Source: Acuticoccus sediminis
GTDB lineage: Bacteria; Pseudomonadota; Alphaproteobacteria; Rhizobiales; Amorphaceae
Assembly (NCBI RefSeq): GCF_003258595.1
Contig: NZ_QHHQ01000006.1
Coordinates: forward strand, 124,001 to 188,000
Length of the DNA stretch: 64,000 nucleotides
Direction: 5' to 3'
Shown: positions 28,236 to 37,041 of the stretch, one piece after another
How positions within the stretch are numbered: the stretch's first letter is position 1
Layout: the number at the start of each line of letters is the position of its first letter
Notes under the pieces: model-generated
Seen by the model: only the letters and a program-made list of their open reading frames with translations
Database searches by the model: none
Told to the model about the DNA's origin: nothing
Translations under genes and position numbers: made by a program

Positions 28236-29210
28236 ATGACGCAGCCCCGCCTCTCGGTCGGCTTCCTGCTGACGCGCCGCTTCACCTTGTGCGCCTTCGC
28301 CAACTTCGTCGACGTGCTGCGCCTCGCCGCAGACGAGGGGGACCGCTCCCGCCCGATCCTGTGCCGCTGGTCGATTCTGTCGGCGACGATGGAGCCGGTC
28401 CGGTCCTCCTGCGGCCTCGCCGTGCAGCCGGACGCCAGGCTCGGCGACCCGACGCGGTTCGACTACATCGTCGTGGTCGGCGGGCTGATCGACGAGATGG
28501 ACCGGCTCGACGCCGCGTCGGTCGCCTTCCTGCGGCACGCGGCCGGGGCGGGGGTGCCGCTGGTGGGGCTCTGCACCGGGGCCTTCGTGCTGCACGAGGC
28601 GGGGCTGATGCAGGGCTACCGCTGCTGCGTGTCCTGGTTCCACCGCAACGACTTCCTGGAGCGGTTCGACGGGCTGGAGCCGGTGGCCGACCGCATCTTC
28701 GTGGTCGACCGGGACCGGCTGACCTGCTCCGGCGGGGTCTCGGCGGCGCACCTCGCGGCCTATCTGGTGGACAAGCACGTCGGCCGGGCGCCGGCGCGAA
28801 AGTCGCTCTCCATCATGATCATCGACGAGGTGCTGTCGCCGGACCGGCCGCAGCCGTCCGTGACGGACGACCTCTACACCGTCGACCCGCTGGTGCGGCG
28901 CGCGCTGGGGCTGATGCGCGAGACGATGGCGGCGCCGCTGCCGGTCACGCTGATGGCCGACCGGCTCGGCGTGTCCCGCCGGCGCCTCGAGCGGCACTTC
29001 CAGAAGACGCTCGGCCTGACGCCGCACGAGGCGGCGCGCAAGGTGCGCCTCGGCCAGGCCAAGCAGCTCCTCGCCTCGACCGAGCGGTCCGTCACCGACA
29101 TCGCCGCCGAAACCGGCTTCTGCGACGCCTCCCATCTCATCCGCGTCTTCCGCGCCGAGGAGGCGACGACGCCGGAGGCGTGGCGCCGGCAGGCGGTGGC
29201 GAGCTGCTGA
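28236..29210 (+). CDS. GlxA-family AraC transcriptional regulator (GbdR/SouR-like)
   Basis: 324 aa from ATG 28236 (MTQPRLSVGFLL), with AGGGAG at 28220-28225; a longer frame to 28050 is unlikely. N-terminal DJ-1/PfpI-like domain: FDYIVVVGGLID, and GLCTGAFVLHEAGL with the nucleophile-elbow cysteine, then CSGGVSAAHLAAYLV. C-terminal AraC HTH: MADRLGVSRRRLERHFQKTLGLTP and DIAAETGFCDASHLIRVFR. Family knowledge: Pseudomonas GbdR and SouR have this architecture and activate betaine/dimethylglycine and sarcosine catabolism. Its position, divergent from soxBDAG and close to gbcAB, suggests the same role here. Effector (sarcosine or dimethylglycine) is inferred. Confidence 0.9.
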   Translation: MTQPRLSVGFLLTRRFTLCAFANFVDVLRLAADEGDRSRPILCRWSILSATMEPVRSSCGLAVQPDARLGDPTRFDYIVVVGGLIDEMDRLDAASVAFLRHAAGAGVPLVGLCTGAFVLHEAGLMQGYRCCVSWFHRNDFLERFDGLEPVADRIFVVDRDRLTCSGGVSAAHLAAYLVDKHVGRAPARKSLSIMIIDEVLSPDRPQPSVTDDLYTVDPLVRRALGLMRETMAAPLPVTLMADRLGVSRRRLERHFQKTLGLTPHEAARKVRLGQAKQLLASTERSVTDIAAETGFCDASHLIRVFRAEEATTPEAWRRQAVASC

Positions 29211-29219
29211 CGGGCCGCC

Positions 29220-30131
29220 TCAGGCGCAGCTCTCGAACCCGGCGGTGATCCAGTCGACGAAGGCGTCGACCGGCGTGTGGTCCAGCTTGTCGCTCGCGAC
29301 CACCACGTGGTGGCCCTCCTCGGTCTTGACCGAGGTGGTGCCGATCCGGGTCAGCCGCCCGTCGGTCAGCGGCCGCTGCAGTAGCTGGTGCCAGCCGACG
29401 ATCACGCCTTCCCCGGTGATCGCGGCGTAGACGGCGTCGGAGTAGTGGTTGAACGTCATCACGCCGCGGCGGGGTGTCGCGTCGATCCCGGCGAGGGAGA
29501 ACCACTTGGGCCAGCTCAGCCACTGCCGCTCGCGCGGCTCCGCCTCGATGAGGGGGAGGGTGGTGAGGAGCTCCTTGTCGACGCGGTCCGGGAGCGCCTC
29601 CACCAGCGACGGGCTCGCGACCGGGTAGGCGATCTCCTCCAGGCAGGCGACGCTGTAGCCGTCCCGGAACGGGGGCTTGCCGTAGCGGATGGCGACGTCC
29701 GCCTCGCCGAGCCGCAGGTCGACGGCATAGTCGGAGGAGAGCACCGACAGCTTCACGTCCGGGTGCGCCACGCGGAAGGACGGCAAGCGTGGCAGCAGCC
29801 AGAAGTGCGAGAACGCGAGGGAGGTCGACACCGTCAGCGTCGAGACGTCGCGCCCCTCGCGGATCTCGTCGATGGCCGCGGCCATGCGCGTAAAGGATTC
29901 GGAGACAGCCTCGGCGAGGAGACGGCCGGCCGCGGTCAGCTCCACCTGACGGTTGCCGCGCACGAAGAGCGGCTTGCCGAGATCGGTCTCCAAGGCCCTG
30001 ATTTGGCGGGAGATGGCCGCTTGTGTCACGCCCAGTTCGCCGGCCGCCTTGGTGAACCCCTCGAGACGCGCGGCGGCTTCGAACGCCGCCAGGGCGCCGA
30101 GCGAGGGAACGCTGCGCCTCAACCGTGACAT
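29220..30131 (-). CDS. LysR-type transcriptional regulator (GcvA-like)
   Basis: 303 aa from ATG 30131; ATG 30155 adds eight residues. N-terminal HTH: SLGALAAFEAAARLEGFTKAAGELGV then TQAAISRQIRALETDLGKPLF, a typical LTTR. The C-terminal effector domain has VDLRLGEADVAIRYGKPP and EGVIVGWHQLLQRPL, the GcvA/AmpR-like subgroup pattern. Divergent from gbcA with a 144-bp shared promoter region, so it is a plausible regulator of gbcAB-dgcA. It is convergent with the GlxA-type gene (9-bp gap). Confidence 0.9.
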   Translation of the reverse strand: MSRLRRSVPSLGALAAFEAAARLEGFTKAAGELGVTQAAISRQIRALETDLGKPLFVRGNRQVELTAAGRLLAEAVSESFTRMAAAIDEIREGRDVSTLTVSTSLAFSHFWLLPRLPSFRVAHPDVKLSVLSSDYAVDLRLGEADVAIRYGKPPFRDGYSVACLEEIAYPVASPSLVEALPDRVDKELLTTLPLIEAEPRERQWLSWPKWFSLAGIDATPRRGVMTFNHYSDAVYAAITGEGVIVGWHQLLQRPLTDGRLTRIGTTSVKTEEGHHVVVASDKLDHTPVDAFVDWITAGFESCA

Positions 30132-30160
30132 GGCACCAACCCCGTCAAAACACATAACCC

Positions 30161-30171
30161 CACATCATGTG
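30161..30171. promoter_or_regulatory. Palindrome in the lysR-gbcA divergent promoter region
   Basis: CACAT-C-ATGTG, a perfect 5-bp inverted repeat, 30 nt upstream of the LysR ATG and 105 nt upstream of gbcA. The surrounding 30145-30240 is AT-rich for this genome. A LysR or AraC operator is possible. Confidence 0.4.
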
Positions 30172-30275
30172 TCGGACGAGTTTTTATCCGATTGCAGATT
30201 CCGTTTGTCGAGCCAAAATACTTCCAGTATCGGCGCTGGACATGGTCCACCAAGAAGAATTGAGGGTGCTTGTTA

Positions 30276-31562
30276 ATGCAGCAAGTCGTGCGTCCACGGC
30301 GGGCAGTAGACCCCGCCGACGATGACCTGGGTGCCCTGATCGCCGCACGGCGCCCCGGATATTCGCTGCCAGCCGCCCTGTACACCGGGGCGGCAGCCTT
30401 CGAGGCGGACATCAGCGTCGTGTTCCATCATCACTGGATCGTGGTCGGCGTCGAGGCCGATGTCCCCGAGCCCGGTGACGTCTACGCCGTGGATATCGGC
30501 CCCACACCGATCATCCTCGTGCGCGACGACGAGGGGCAGATTCGCGCCTTCCACAACGTGTGCAGCCACCGCGGGGCGAAGATCGTCCCGTCCGGCCGCG
30601 CCATCGTCGGCAAGCTGGTGTGCCCCTACCACCAGTGGACCTACGAGCTGACGGGCGAGCTCACCGGCGCGACCCACATGGGCCTCGACTTCGACAAGGC
30701 GCTCCATCACCTCCAGCCGGTCGCGCTTCGCAACATCGGCGGGCTCATCTACGTGTGCCTGTCGAACGATCCGCCGGAGGACATCGCCGCGTTCGAGGCG
30801 ATCATGGGCCCGCGTCTCGCCCCCTACGATCTCGCGAACACGAAGATCGCCTACGAGACGGACCTCATCGAGGAGGGCAACTGGAAGCTCACGATGGAGA
30901 ACAATCGTGAGTGCTACCACTGCGCCGGCAACCACCCGGAGCTCGCGCTCTCCTACTACTCCACTGACCTCGGCTTCGACCCGTCGGAGCTGTCGGACGA
31001 GGAGCGCGAGCAGGCCGACTGGCTCTCCGCGCAGTATGCCGAGCGCACCGCCCTCTGGGAGGCCTGCGGGCTGCCCTCGTCGACGGTGAACAACGTCGTC
31101 GGCCACCCGACCCAGTTCCGCACCCAGCGCCTCATCATCGCCGGCGCCGGCGAGTCGCAGACGCTCGACACCCGCGCCGCCTGCCGCCTGCCGCTGTCGG
31201 AAGAGGTCGCCACCGGCTCGGGCGACACGCACCTGTGGACGGTGAACGGCTGGAACCACTTCATGGGCGACCACGCGGTGGTCTTCACCGTGCTGCCGCT
31301 CGGTCCGGACAAGAGCCTCCTGCGCACCAAGTGGCTGGTCCACAAGGACGCCGTGGAGGGCGAGGACTACGACCTGGCCAACCTCATCTCGGTCTGGGTC
31401 GACACCAACCGGGAAGACGCCGACCTCGTGCGCATCGCCCACCAGGGCGCCATGTCGGCCGGTTATCGCCCCGGTCCCTATTCCCGCTTCACCGAACGTA
31501 CCCTCGACGAGTGGTCGACCTGGTACGTCGAACGCATGCAGGCACACGGTTACGGGGTTTGA
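30276..31562 (+). CDS. gbcA: Glycine betaine monooxygenase, Rieske oxygenase subunit
   Basis: 428 aa from ATG 30276, with GAGGG about nine nt upstream; an in-frame TTG at 30270 is less likely. Rieske [2Fe-2S] ligands are C96-x-H98 and C116-x2-H119 in CSHRGAKIV...CPYHQW. The mononuclear iron histidines are H215 and H220 in NNRECYHCAGNHPE. This second motif is typical of GbcA and related quaternary-ammonium demethylases rather than aromatic dioxygenases. Reaction: betaine + O2 + NADH to dimethylglycine + formaldehyde, with electrons from the reductase encoded next. Carnitine or stachydrine demethylase is the main alternative; nearby dgcA and sox genes favour betaine. Confidence 0.92.
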   Translation: MQQVVRPRRAVDPADDDLGALIAARRPGYSLPAALYTGAAAFEADISVVFHHHWIVVGVEADVPEPGDVYAVDIGPTPIILVRDDEGQIRAFHNVCSHRGAKIVPSGRAIVGKLVCPYHQWTYELTGELTGATHMGLDFDKALHHLQPVALRNIGGLIYVCLSNDPPEDIAAFEAIMGPRLAPYDLANTKIAYETDLIEEGNWKLTMENNRECYHCAGNHPELALSYYSTDLGFDPSELSDEEREQADWLSAQYAERTALWEACGLPSSTVNNVVGHPTQFRTQRLIIAGAGESQTLDTRAACRLPLSEEVATGSGDTHLWTVNGWNHFMGDHAVVFTVLPLGPDKSLLRTKWLVHKDAVEGEDYDLANLISVWVDTNREDADLVRIAHQGAMSAGYRPGPYSRFTERTLDEWSTWYVERMQAHGYGV

Positions 31563-32611
31563 GTTCATTCAGTTTACCTGCCACGCGGGCCGAGTGGCGT
31601 ACCGATCGTTGGGCCCGGATGCGTTGCCTCGCCGCCTGGGACGAGACGCACGACGTGCGCTCGTTCCTCCTCGCACCCGAGGACGGCGGGCGCATCGCCT
31701 ATAGCCCCGGCCAGTTCATCACCATCCGCGTCCCGGGACCGGACGGCGAATTGGTGGAGCGCTGCTACACGCTGTCGTCCTCCGCCGCCGGGGAGCGCAC
31801 CGCCACCATCACCGTGAAGAGGAAGGAGGGCGGCGTCCTCTCCGGCCATCTTCACGCGACGCTGACGCCGGGCACGGTGATCGAGGCGTTCGGCCCGTCC
31901 GGCCAGTTCGGCCCGACGAAGGCCGACGACAAGTATCTCCTGCTCTCGGCCGGCAGCGGCGTGACGCCGATGCTGTCGATGGTGCGCACCGCCGTCGACC
32001 TCGGCATCGACCTCGACGCCGTGTTCATCCACGCCGCGCGCACGGAGGCGGACATCATCGCCGCCCACGACCTCGCCGCCCTGGCACGGCGCCTGCCGAA
32101 CCTGCGGATCGTCACGGTGGCGAGCCGCGCCAACGGGGCGTGGGACGGCGAACGGGGCCGCATCGACGCCCATGCGCTGGCGCGGCTGGTGCCGGACCTC
32201 GCGCAGCGGACGGTCCTGTGCTGCGGCCCCGAGGGGTTCATGAAGGCGATGCACGAGGCCGCGCTGGCGCTCGGCGTGCCGGACAGCCGCTACCTCGAGG
32301 AGTCGTTCGACTTCGGCGAGGTCGATGTCGACGTGCCGGCCGACGGTCGCCTCTTCCGCATCACCTTCGCCAGGTCCGGCAAGAGCTTCGACTGCCCGGA
32401 GAACCTCACCATCCTCCAGGCGGCGAAGCTGGCGGGCATCCCGATGGCCTCGTCCTGCGCCAAGGGCGTGTGCGGCACGTGCAAGTGCCTCAAGACCTCC
32501 GGCTCCGTGGACATGAACCACGGCGGGGGGATCCGCGACCGCGAGGTGGCGCGGGGCTTCATACTGCCCTGCTCAAGCCGTCCGCAAACTGATATCGTTC
32601 TAGACCGCTGA
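31559..32611 (+). CDS. gbcB: Glycine betaine monooxygenase reductase subunit
   Basis: 350 aa. Domains: FAD-binding ferredoxin-reductase barrel (GQFITIRVPG, RCYTLSSSA), NAD-binding domain (LLSAGSGVTPMLSMVR and CCGPEGFM) and a C-terminal plant-type [2Fe-2S] ferredoxin (SSCAKGVCGTCKCLK ... LPCSSRP, four cysteines). It passes electrons from NAD(P)H to GbcA. The best start is TTG 31559, which overlaps the gbcA stop (TTGA) and gives a full N-terminus (SSFSLPATRAEW); the first ATG, 31619, would cut 20 residues. Both are in frame. Confidence 0.93.
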   Translation: MSSFSLPATRAEWRTDRWARMRCLAAWDETHDVRSFLLAPEDGGRIAYSPGQFITIRVPGPDGELVERCYTLSSSAAGERTATITVKRKEGGVLSGHLHATLTPGTVIEAFGPSGQFGPTKADDKYLLLSAGSGVTPMLSMVRTAVDLGIDLDAVFIHAARTEADIIAAHDLAALARRLPNLRIVTVASRANGAWDGERGRIDAHALARLVPDLAQRTVLCCGPEGFMKAMHEAALALGVPDSRYLEESFDFGEVDVDVPADGRLFRITFARSGKSFDCPENLTILQAAKLAGIPMASSCAKGVCGTCKCLKTSGSVDMNHGGGIRDREVARGFILPCSSRPQTDIVLDR

Positions 32612-32639
32612 GCCTGATCCGCTCGCTTAAAGGAAGCTC

Positions 32640-34685
32640 ATGTTGAAGCGCGCCGACCCGCTTCTCGATCCGTACACGTTCAAGCACCTGACGCTGAGAA
32701 ACCGGATCATCTCCACCGCGCACGAGCCGGCCTACACCGAGGGCGGCCTGCCGAAGGAGCGCTACCGCCTCTACCACACGGAAAAGGCGAAGGGCGGCAT
32801 CGGGCTGACGATGATCGGCGGCTCCACCTGCATCGCGCCGGACTCGCCGCAGTCGTTCGGCAACATCGAGCTCTGGCGCGACGAGTCGGTGCGCTGGCTG
32901 AAGGAACTCTCCGACGAGAGCCACGAGCATGGCGCCGCGGTGATGATCCAGATCACCCACCTCGGCCGCCGCTCCTACTGGTCGCGCGCCAACTGGCTGC
33001 CGCTGATCGCGCCGTCCTCGGTGCGCGAGGCCGCCCACCGCGGCTACCCGAAGGCGATGGAGGACTGGGACATCGCCCGGGTCCTCAAGGCCTACGCCGA
33101 CGGCGCGGAGAAGGTGCAGGCCGCCGGCCTCGACGGCATCGAGATCACCGCCTACGGCCATCTCTTCGACCAGTTCCTCTCCCCCCTCACCAACAAGCGG
33201 GACGACGAGTACGGCGGCAGCCTCGAAAACCGCATGCGCTTCGGCTTCGAGGTGCTGCAGGCGATCCGCGAGCGCGTCGGGCCGGAGATGATCCTCGGCC
33301 TGCGCCTCGTCTGCGACGAGGATGTGAAGAACGGCATCTCCCGCGACGAGGGGATGACGATCGCCAAGACCTACACGGACTCCGGGCTGATCGACTTCAT
33401 CAACGTCATCCGCGGCCACCTCGACACGGAGGAGGGCCTTTCCAAGGTCATCCCCGGCATGGGGGCGCGGTCCGCCCCGCACCTCGACTTCGCGGGCGAG
33501 GTGAAGGCGGCGACGAAGAAGGTGACGATCATGCACGCCGCGCGGATCCAGGATGTCGCGACGGCGCGCCACGCCATCGAGTCCGGCAAGCTCGACCTCG
33601 TCGGCATGACGCGGGCGCACATCGCCGATCCGCACATCGTCGAGAAGATCAGGGCCGGGATCGAGGAGCGTATCCGCCCGTGCGTCGGCATGGGCTACTG
33701 CATCGACTCCATCTACGCCGGCGAGGCGTCGTGCGTGCACAACGCGGCGACCGGTCGCGAGGCGACGATGCCCCACCACGCGAGCCCGTCCAACGGGCCG
33801 AAAAAGAAGGTGGTTGTGGTCGGTGCTGGCCCTGGTGGCCTTGAAGCTGCTAGAGTCGCCGCGGAACGGGGCCACGATGTCGTCGTCTTCGAGGCTCAGG
33901 ATCAGCCCGGCGGCCAGGTCCGCCTGACGGCCGGCCTGCAGCGTCGCAAGGAAATCCTCGGCATCGTCGACTGGCGCGTGTCCGAGTGTGAACGGATGGG
34001 CGTCGAGTTCCGTTTCAATACGTGGGCCGAGCACGACGACGTCGTCTCGGAGAGCCCCGACGTGGTGGTGGTCGCCACCGGGGGCATGCCCGACTTCTCC
34101 TTCCTCGAGGAGGGGGAAGATCTTGCCACTTCGTCCTGGGATATTCTGTCCGGTGCGACCAAACCGGCAAAGGAGGCAATCCTTTATGATGACAATGGCG
34201 CACACCCTGGCCTCACGACGGCCGAATTTCTCGCCCGTAGCGGTTCATCCGTACGTGTTGTCACCCCGGAGAGAACCGTGGGTCCGGAGGTCGGAGGCAC
34301 CTCCTTCCCGCCTTATTTCAAGGCTTTCTCGGATTATGGTGTCGAGGTTACGCTGAATCTCCGGCTGACCGGGATCCGCCGCGTGGGCAACCGCCTCACC
34401 GCCGTCTTCTGGGACGAGTACGGTGAGCGGGAGGTCACGCGGGAGGCCGATCAGGTGGTGATCGAGAACGGCACCCAGCCCCTCGATCAGCTCTATTTCG
34501 ACCTCAAGGCGGGTTCGAAGAACCACGGCGAGGTGGACCTTGCCGAGGTGATGACCGGGGCACCCCAGACCGTCGAACGCAACGCCGAGGGCGCCTACAC
34601 GCTCTGGCGTGTCGGCGACGCGGTCGCGAGCCGCAACATCCACGCCGCTGTGTTCGACGCCCTGCGTCTCGTCAAGTCCATCTGA
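32640..34685 (+). CDS. dgcA: Dimethylglycine demethylase-like flavoprotein (TMADH/OYE family)
   Basis: 681 aa, very close to Pseudomonas DgcA and trimethylamine dehydrogenase in length. N-terminal OYE barrel (LTLRNRIISTAHEP, DGIEITAYGHLFDQFLSPLTNKRDDEYGG), then an iron-sulphur segment RPCVGMGYCIDSIYAGEASC, then a Rossmann domain (VVVVGAGPGGLEAARVAAERGH). Relative to the TMADH 4Fe-4S motif the second cysteine is methionine (CVGM), leaving three obvious cysteines here. Inferred reaction: dimethylglycine to sarcosine. The partners dgcB (Fe-S protein) and electron-transfer flavoproteins are not in this window. 28 bp after gbcB, so likely one operon. Confidence 0.85.
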   Translation: MLKRADPLLDPYTFKHLTLRNRIISTAHEPAYTEGGLPKERYRLYHTEKAKGGIGLTMIGGSTCIAPDSPQSFGNIELWRDESVRWLKELSDESHEHGAAVMIQITHLGRRSYWSRANWLPLIAPSSVREAAHRGYPKAMEDWDIARVLKAYADGAEKVQAAGLDGIEITAYGHLFDQFLSPLTNKRDDEYGGSLENRMRFGFEVLQAIRERVGPEMILGLRLVCDEDVKNGISRDEGMTIAKTYTDSGLIDFINVIRGHLDTEEGLSKVIPGMGARSAPHLDFAGEVKAATKKVTIMHAARIQDVATARHAIESGKLDLVGMTRAHIADPHIVEKIRAGIEERIRPCVGMGYCIDSIYAGEASCVHNAATGREATMPHHASPSNGPKKKVVVVGAGPGGLEAARVAAERGHDVVVFEAQDQPGGQVRLTAGLQRRKEILGIVDWRVSECERMGVEFRFNTWAEHDDVVSESPDVVVVATGGMPDFSFLEEGEDLATSSWDILSGATKPAKEAILYDDNGAHPGLTTAEFLARSGSSVRVVTPERTVGPEVGGTSFPPYFKAFSDYGVEVTLNLRLTGIRRVGNRLTAVFWDEYGEREVTREADQVVIENGTQPLDQLYFDLKAGSKNHGEVDLAEVMTGAPQTVERNAEGAYTLWRVGDAVASRNIHAAVFDALRLVKSI

Positions 34686-34787
34686 CCGCCAAGCCGACCG
34701 TCCCTTCCGGATCGGGCCGTGTGAGACCCGCAGGGCCTCTCCTTTCGGTCCGGCAGGAGATCCGGTCGAGCGACAGACCGCTACCCG

Positions 34788-34813
34788 CCTCGCGCGGCAC
34801 CTGCCGCGCGGGG
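34788..34813. terminator. GC-rich hairpin downstream of dgcA
   Basis: Stem CGCGCGGC/GCCGCGCG (34791-34798, 34803-34810) with tetraloop, extended by CCT/GGG. About 105 nt after the dgcA stop. No T-tract. Confidence 0.35.
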
Positions 34814-35210
34814 CGCCACGCCGGTTCCGGCCGGTGAGGAGGCCCGCCGACCACTGCTCGCGCCGGCCGCCCGCCGATTGCCCCATCACCATTTGCCGCC
34901 CCGCAGCCGCACGAACGGTCGTCGCTGCACCCGCATAGGGCGATTTGCGGCCGGGCGCCGCACCATCCGCACCATCACCGACTTGAGCTTCGTCAACGCG
35001 TCCCGGCGCGCCGTCCCGCATGGTTGGCGCAGGCGCCGCCGGCGGTGACGGGCGAGGGCGCGTGCGTCATCTCGCCCCCGTGACTGCGCGCGGCGAGAGC
35101 GAGGCGGGACTGCGCCGCGAACTTGGCAAGGCGCACCACGGTCAGTAAGGATCGTCCATGAGACGACAAGCTCTTGGACTTATTCTAGTTTGCGCCGGGC
35201 GGAAACTTCC
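34814..35210. other. Noncoding gap before the ABC permease
   Basis: No gene recognised. An ATG-started 18-codon frame (35158-35214) ends in the first codons of the permease in another frame; it may be a leader peptide or chance. Confidence 0.35.
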
Positions 35211-36938
35211 GTGACGGGCGCGCGCGGGACCGGGACCTCCATTCTCGTCGGCGTCGCCACCCTCCTGTGCGTGGCAACCCTGCTGCCGCTCGCGGCGCTC
35301 ATCGTCTCGGCCTTCGCCGGCAGCACCGACGCCGTCGCCCACTACGCCTCGACGGTGCTGCCGCAGTACATCCTCAACACCGTCACCCTGGTGATCATCG
35401 TCGCCGTGCTGGCGACGACGGCGGGCGTCTCCTCGGCGTGGCTCGTCACCATGTGCCGCTTTCCGGGGCGGGAGATCTTCTCCTGGGCGCTGGTGCTGCC
35501 GCTGTCGATGCCGGCCTACGTCAGCGCCTACGCGTACACCTACCTGCTGTCCCACCCCGGCCCGGTCCAGACGGGCCTGCGCAACGTCACCGGGTGGGGC
35601 CCGCACGAGTACTGGTTTCCGGACATACGCAGTCTCGGCGGGGCCGCCTTCGTCATCTCGATGGTGCTCTTTCCCTACGTCTACCTGATGGCGCGGACGG
35701 CGTTCCTGCAGCAGTCGGCGAGCGCGTTCGAATCGGCGCGCATCATGGGCCGCTCGCCCTGGCGCGCGTTCATCGGCGTCGCCGTGCCGCTCGCCCGTCC
35801 CGCCATCGTCGCGGGCGTCGCTCTCGTCGTGATGGAGACGCTCGCCGACTACGGCGCGGTGTCGTTCTTCGGCGTCCAGACCTTCACCACGGCGATCTAC
35901 CGCACGTGGTTCTCGCTCGGCGACCGCACGGCCGCGGTGCAGCTCGCCCTCGTCCTCGTCTCGCTGGTGCTGCTGGTGGTGGCGCTGGAGCGGGTCGGGC
36001 GGCGCGGCAAGCGCTTCTCCGAGGCGGGGCGTCCGTTCCGCGGGCTGCACCTGTCGGGCTGGCGCGCCGGGCTCGCCGTCCTCGCCTGCACGCTCCCCGT
36101 CGCGCTGGGCTTCCTGGTGCCGGTCCTGACGCTGGTCGGCCTCGGCGTCTCGCTCGACGTGTCCTGGCTCGACGCGCGCACCACCGGCCTCATCGCCAAC
36201 ACGGTGACGCTCGCCACCGTCGGCGCCATCGCAACGGTGAGCGTCGCGGTCGTGATCGCCTACGCGCGGCGCCTGTCGGGCGGGCGGATGACACAGGCCC
36301 TCGGCCAGCTCGCGAGCTTCGGCTACGCGGTGCCGGGCGCCGTCATCGCCGTCGGCCTGCTCATCCCCTTCGGCGCGTTCGACCGCTGGCTCCACCACCT
36401 CATGATGGCGACCTTCGGCTTCGGCACCGGGCTTCTCCTGACCGGGACCATCGCGGCGGTGGTGTTCGCCTACGTGGTGCGCTTCCTCGCTGTCTCGCTC
36501 AACGGGGTGGAGGCGGGGATGGCGCGCATCTCCCCCTCGCTCGATTCCGCCTCGCGCACGCTGGGGGCGGGGCAGGGGCGGACGTTCCTGCGCATCCACG
36601 CGCCGCTCCTCTCCGGCGGCCTGCTGACGGCGTTCCTGATCACGTTCGTCGACATCATGAAGGAGCTGCCGGCGACGCTCATCCTGCGCCCCTTCAACTT
36701 CGACACCCTGGCGATCCGCGCCAACCGCCTCGCGTCGGACGAGCGGCTCGCCGAGGCGGCGGTGCCGTCGCTGATGATCATCGCCGTCGGCCTCATCCCG
36801 GTGGTGCTCCTGTCGCGACAGATCGCGCGGACGAACCGGCGGCGCGGGGAGGTGTCGGCGGCCGACGCCAGCGCGATCGAGGTCATCGCCTCCGGCGAGG
36901 CCAAGCCCGACGAGGTCGCCCCGAGCGTCCCGGCGTGA
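35211..36938 (+). CDS. Fe3+/thiamine-type ABC transporter permease (double BPD_transp_1)
   Basis: 575 aa from GTG 35211 (GGCGGA seven nt upstream); TTG 35190 would add seven residues. Two fused permease halves, each with an EAA-type loop: ESARIMGRSPWRAFIGVAVPLARP in the first and DSASRTLGAGQGRTFLRIHAPL in the second. About twelve TM helices. KELPATLILRPFNFDTLA near the end is typical of FbpB/SfuB iron permeases. It would work in the inner membrane with a periplasmic binding protein and an ATPase, neither of which is adjacent; the gene is an orphan in this window. Confidence 0.9.
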   Translation: MTGARGTGTSILVGVATLLCVATLLPLAALIVSAFAGSTDAVAHYASTVLPQYILNTVTLVIIVAVLATTAGVSSAWLVTMCRFPGREIFSWALVLPLSMPAYVSAYAYTYLLSHPGPVQTGLRNVTGWGPHEYWFPDIRSLGGAAFVISMVLFPYVYLMARTAFLQQSASAFESARIMGRSPWRAFIGVAVPLARPAIVAGVALVVMETLADYGAVSFFGVQTFTTAIYRTWFSLGDRTAAVQLALVLVSLVLLVVALERVGRRGKRFSEAGRPFRGLHLSGWRAGLAVLACTLPVALGFLVPVLTLVGLGVSLDVSWLDARTTGLIANTVTLATVGAIATVSVAVVIAYARRLSGGRMTQALGQLASFGYAVPGAVIAVGLLIPFGAFDRWLHHLMMATFGFGTGLLLTGTIAAVVFAYVVRFLAVSLNGVEAGMARISPSLDSASRTLGAGQGRTFLRIHAPLLSGGLLTAFLITFVDIMKELPATLILRPFNFDTLAIRANRLASDERLAEAAVPSLMIIAVGLIPVVLLSRQIARTNRRRGEVSAADASAIEVIASGEAKPDEVAPSVPA

Positions 36939-37041
36939 TAGGAGGTTGACGACTCCCACCCTGCGGTCCCTCCGGCGTCTTCCGGGACTCCCCGTCTCCA
37001 CCCGCGCCTCCGGCCGTCGACCATAGGACTTTCCGACCGGA

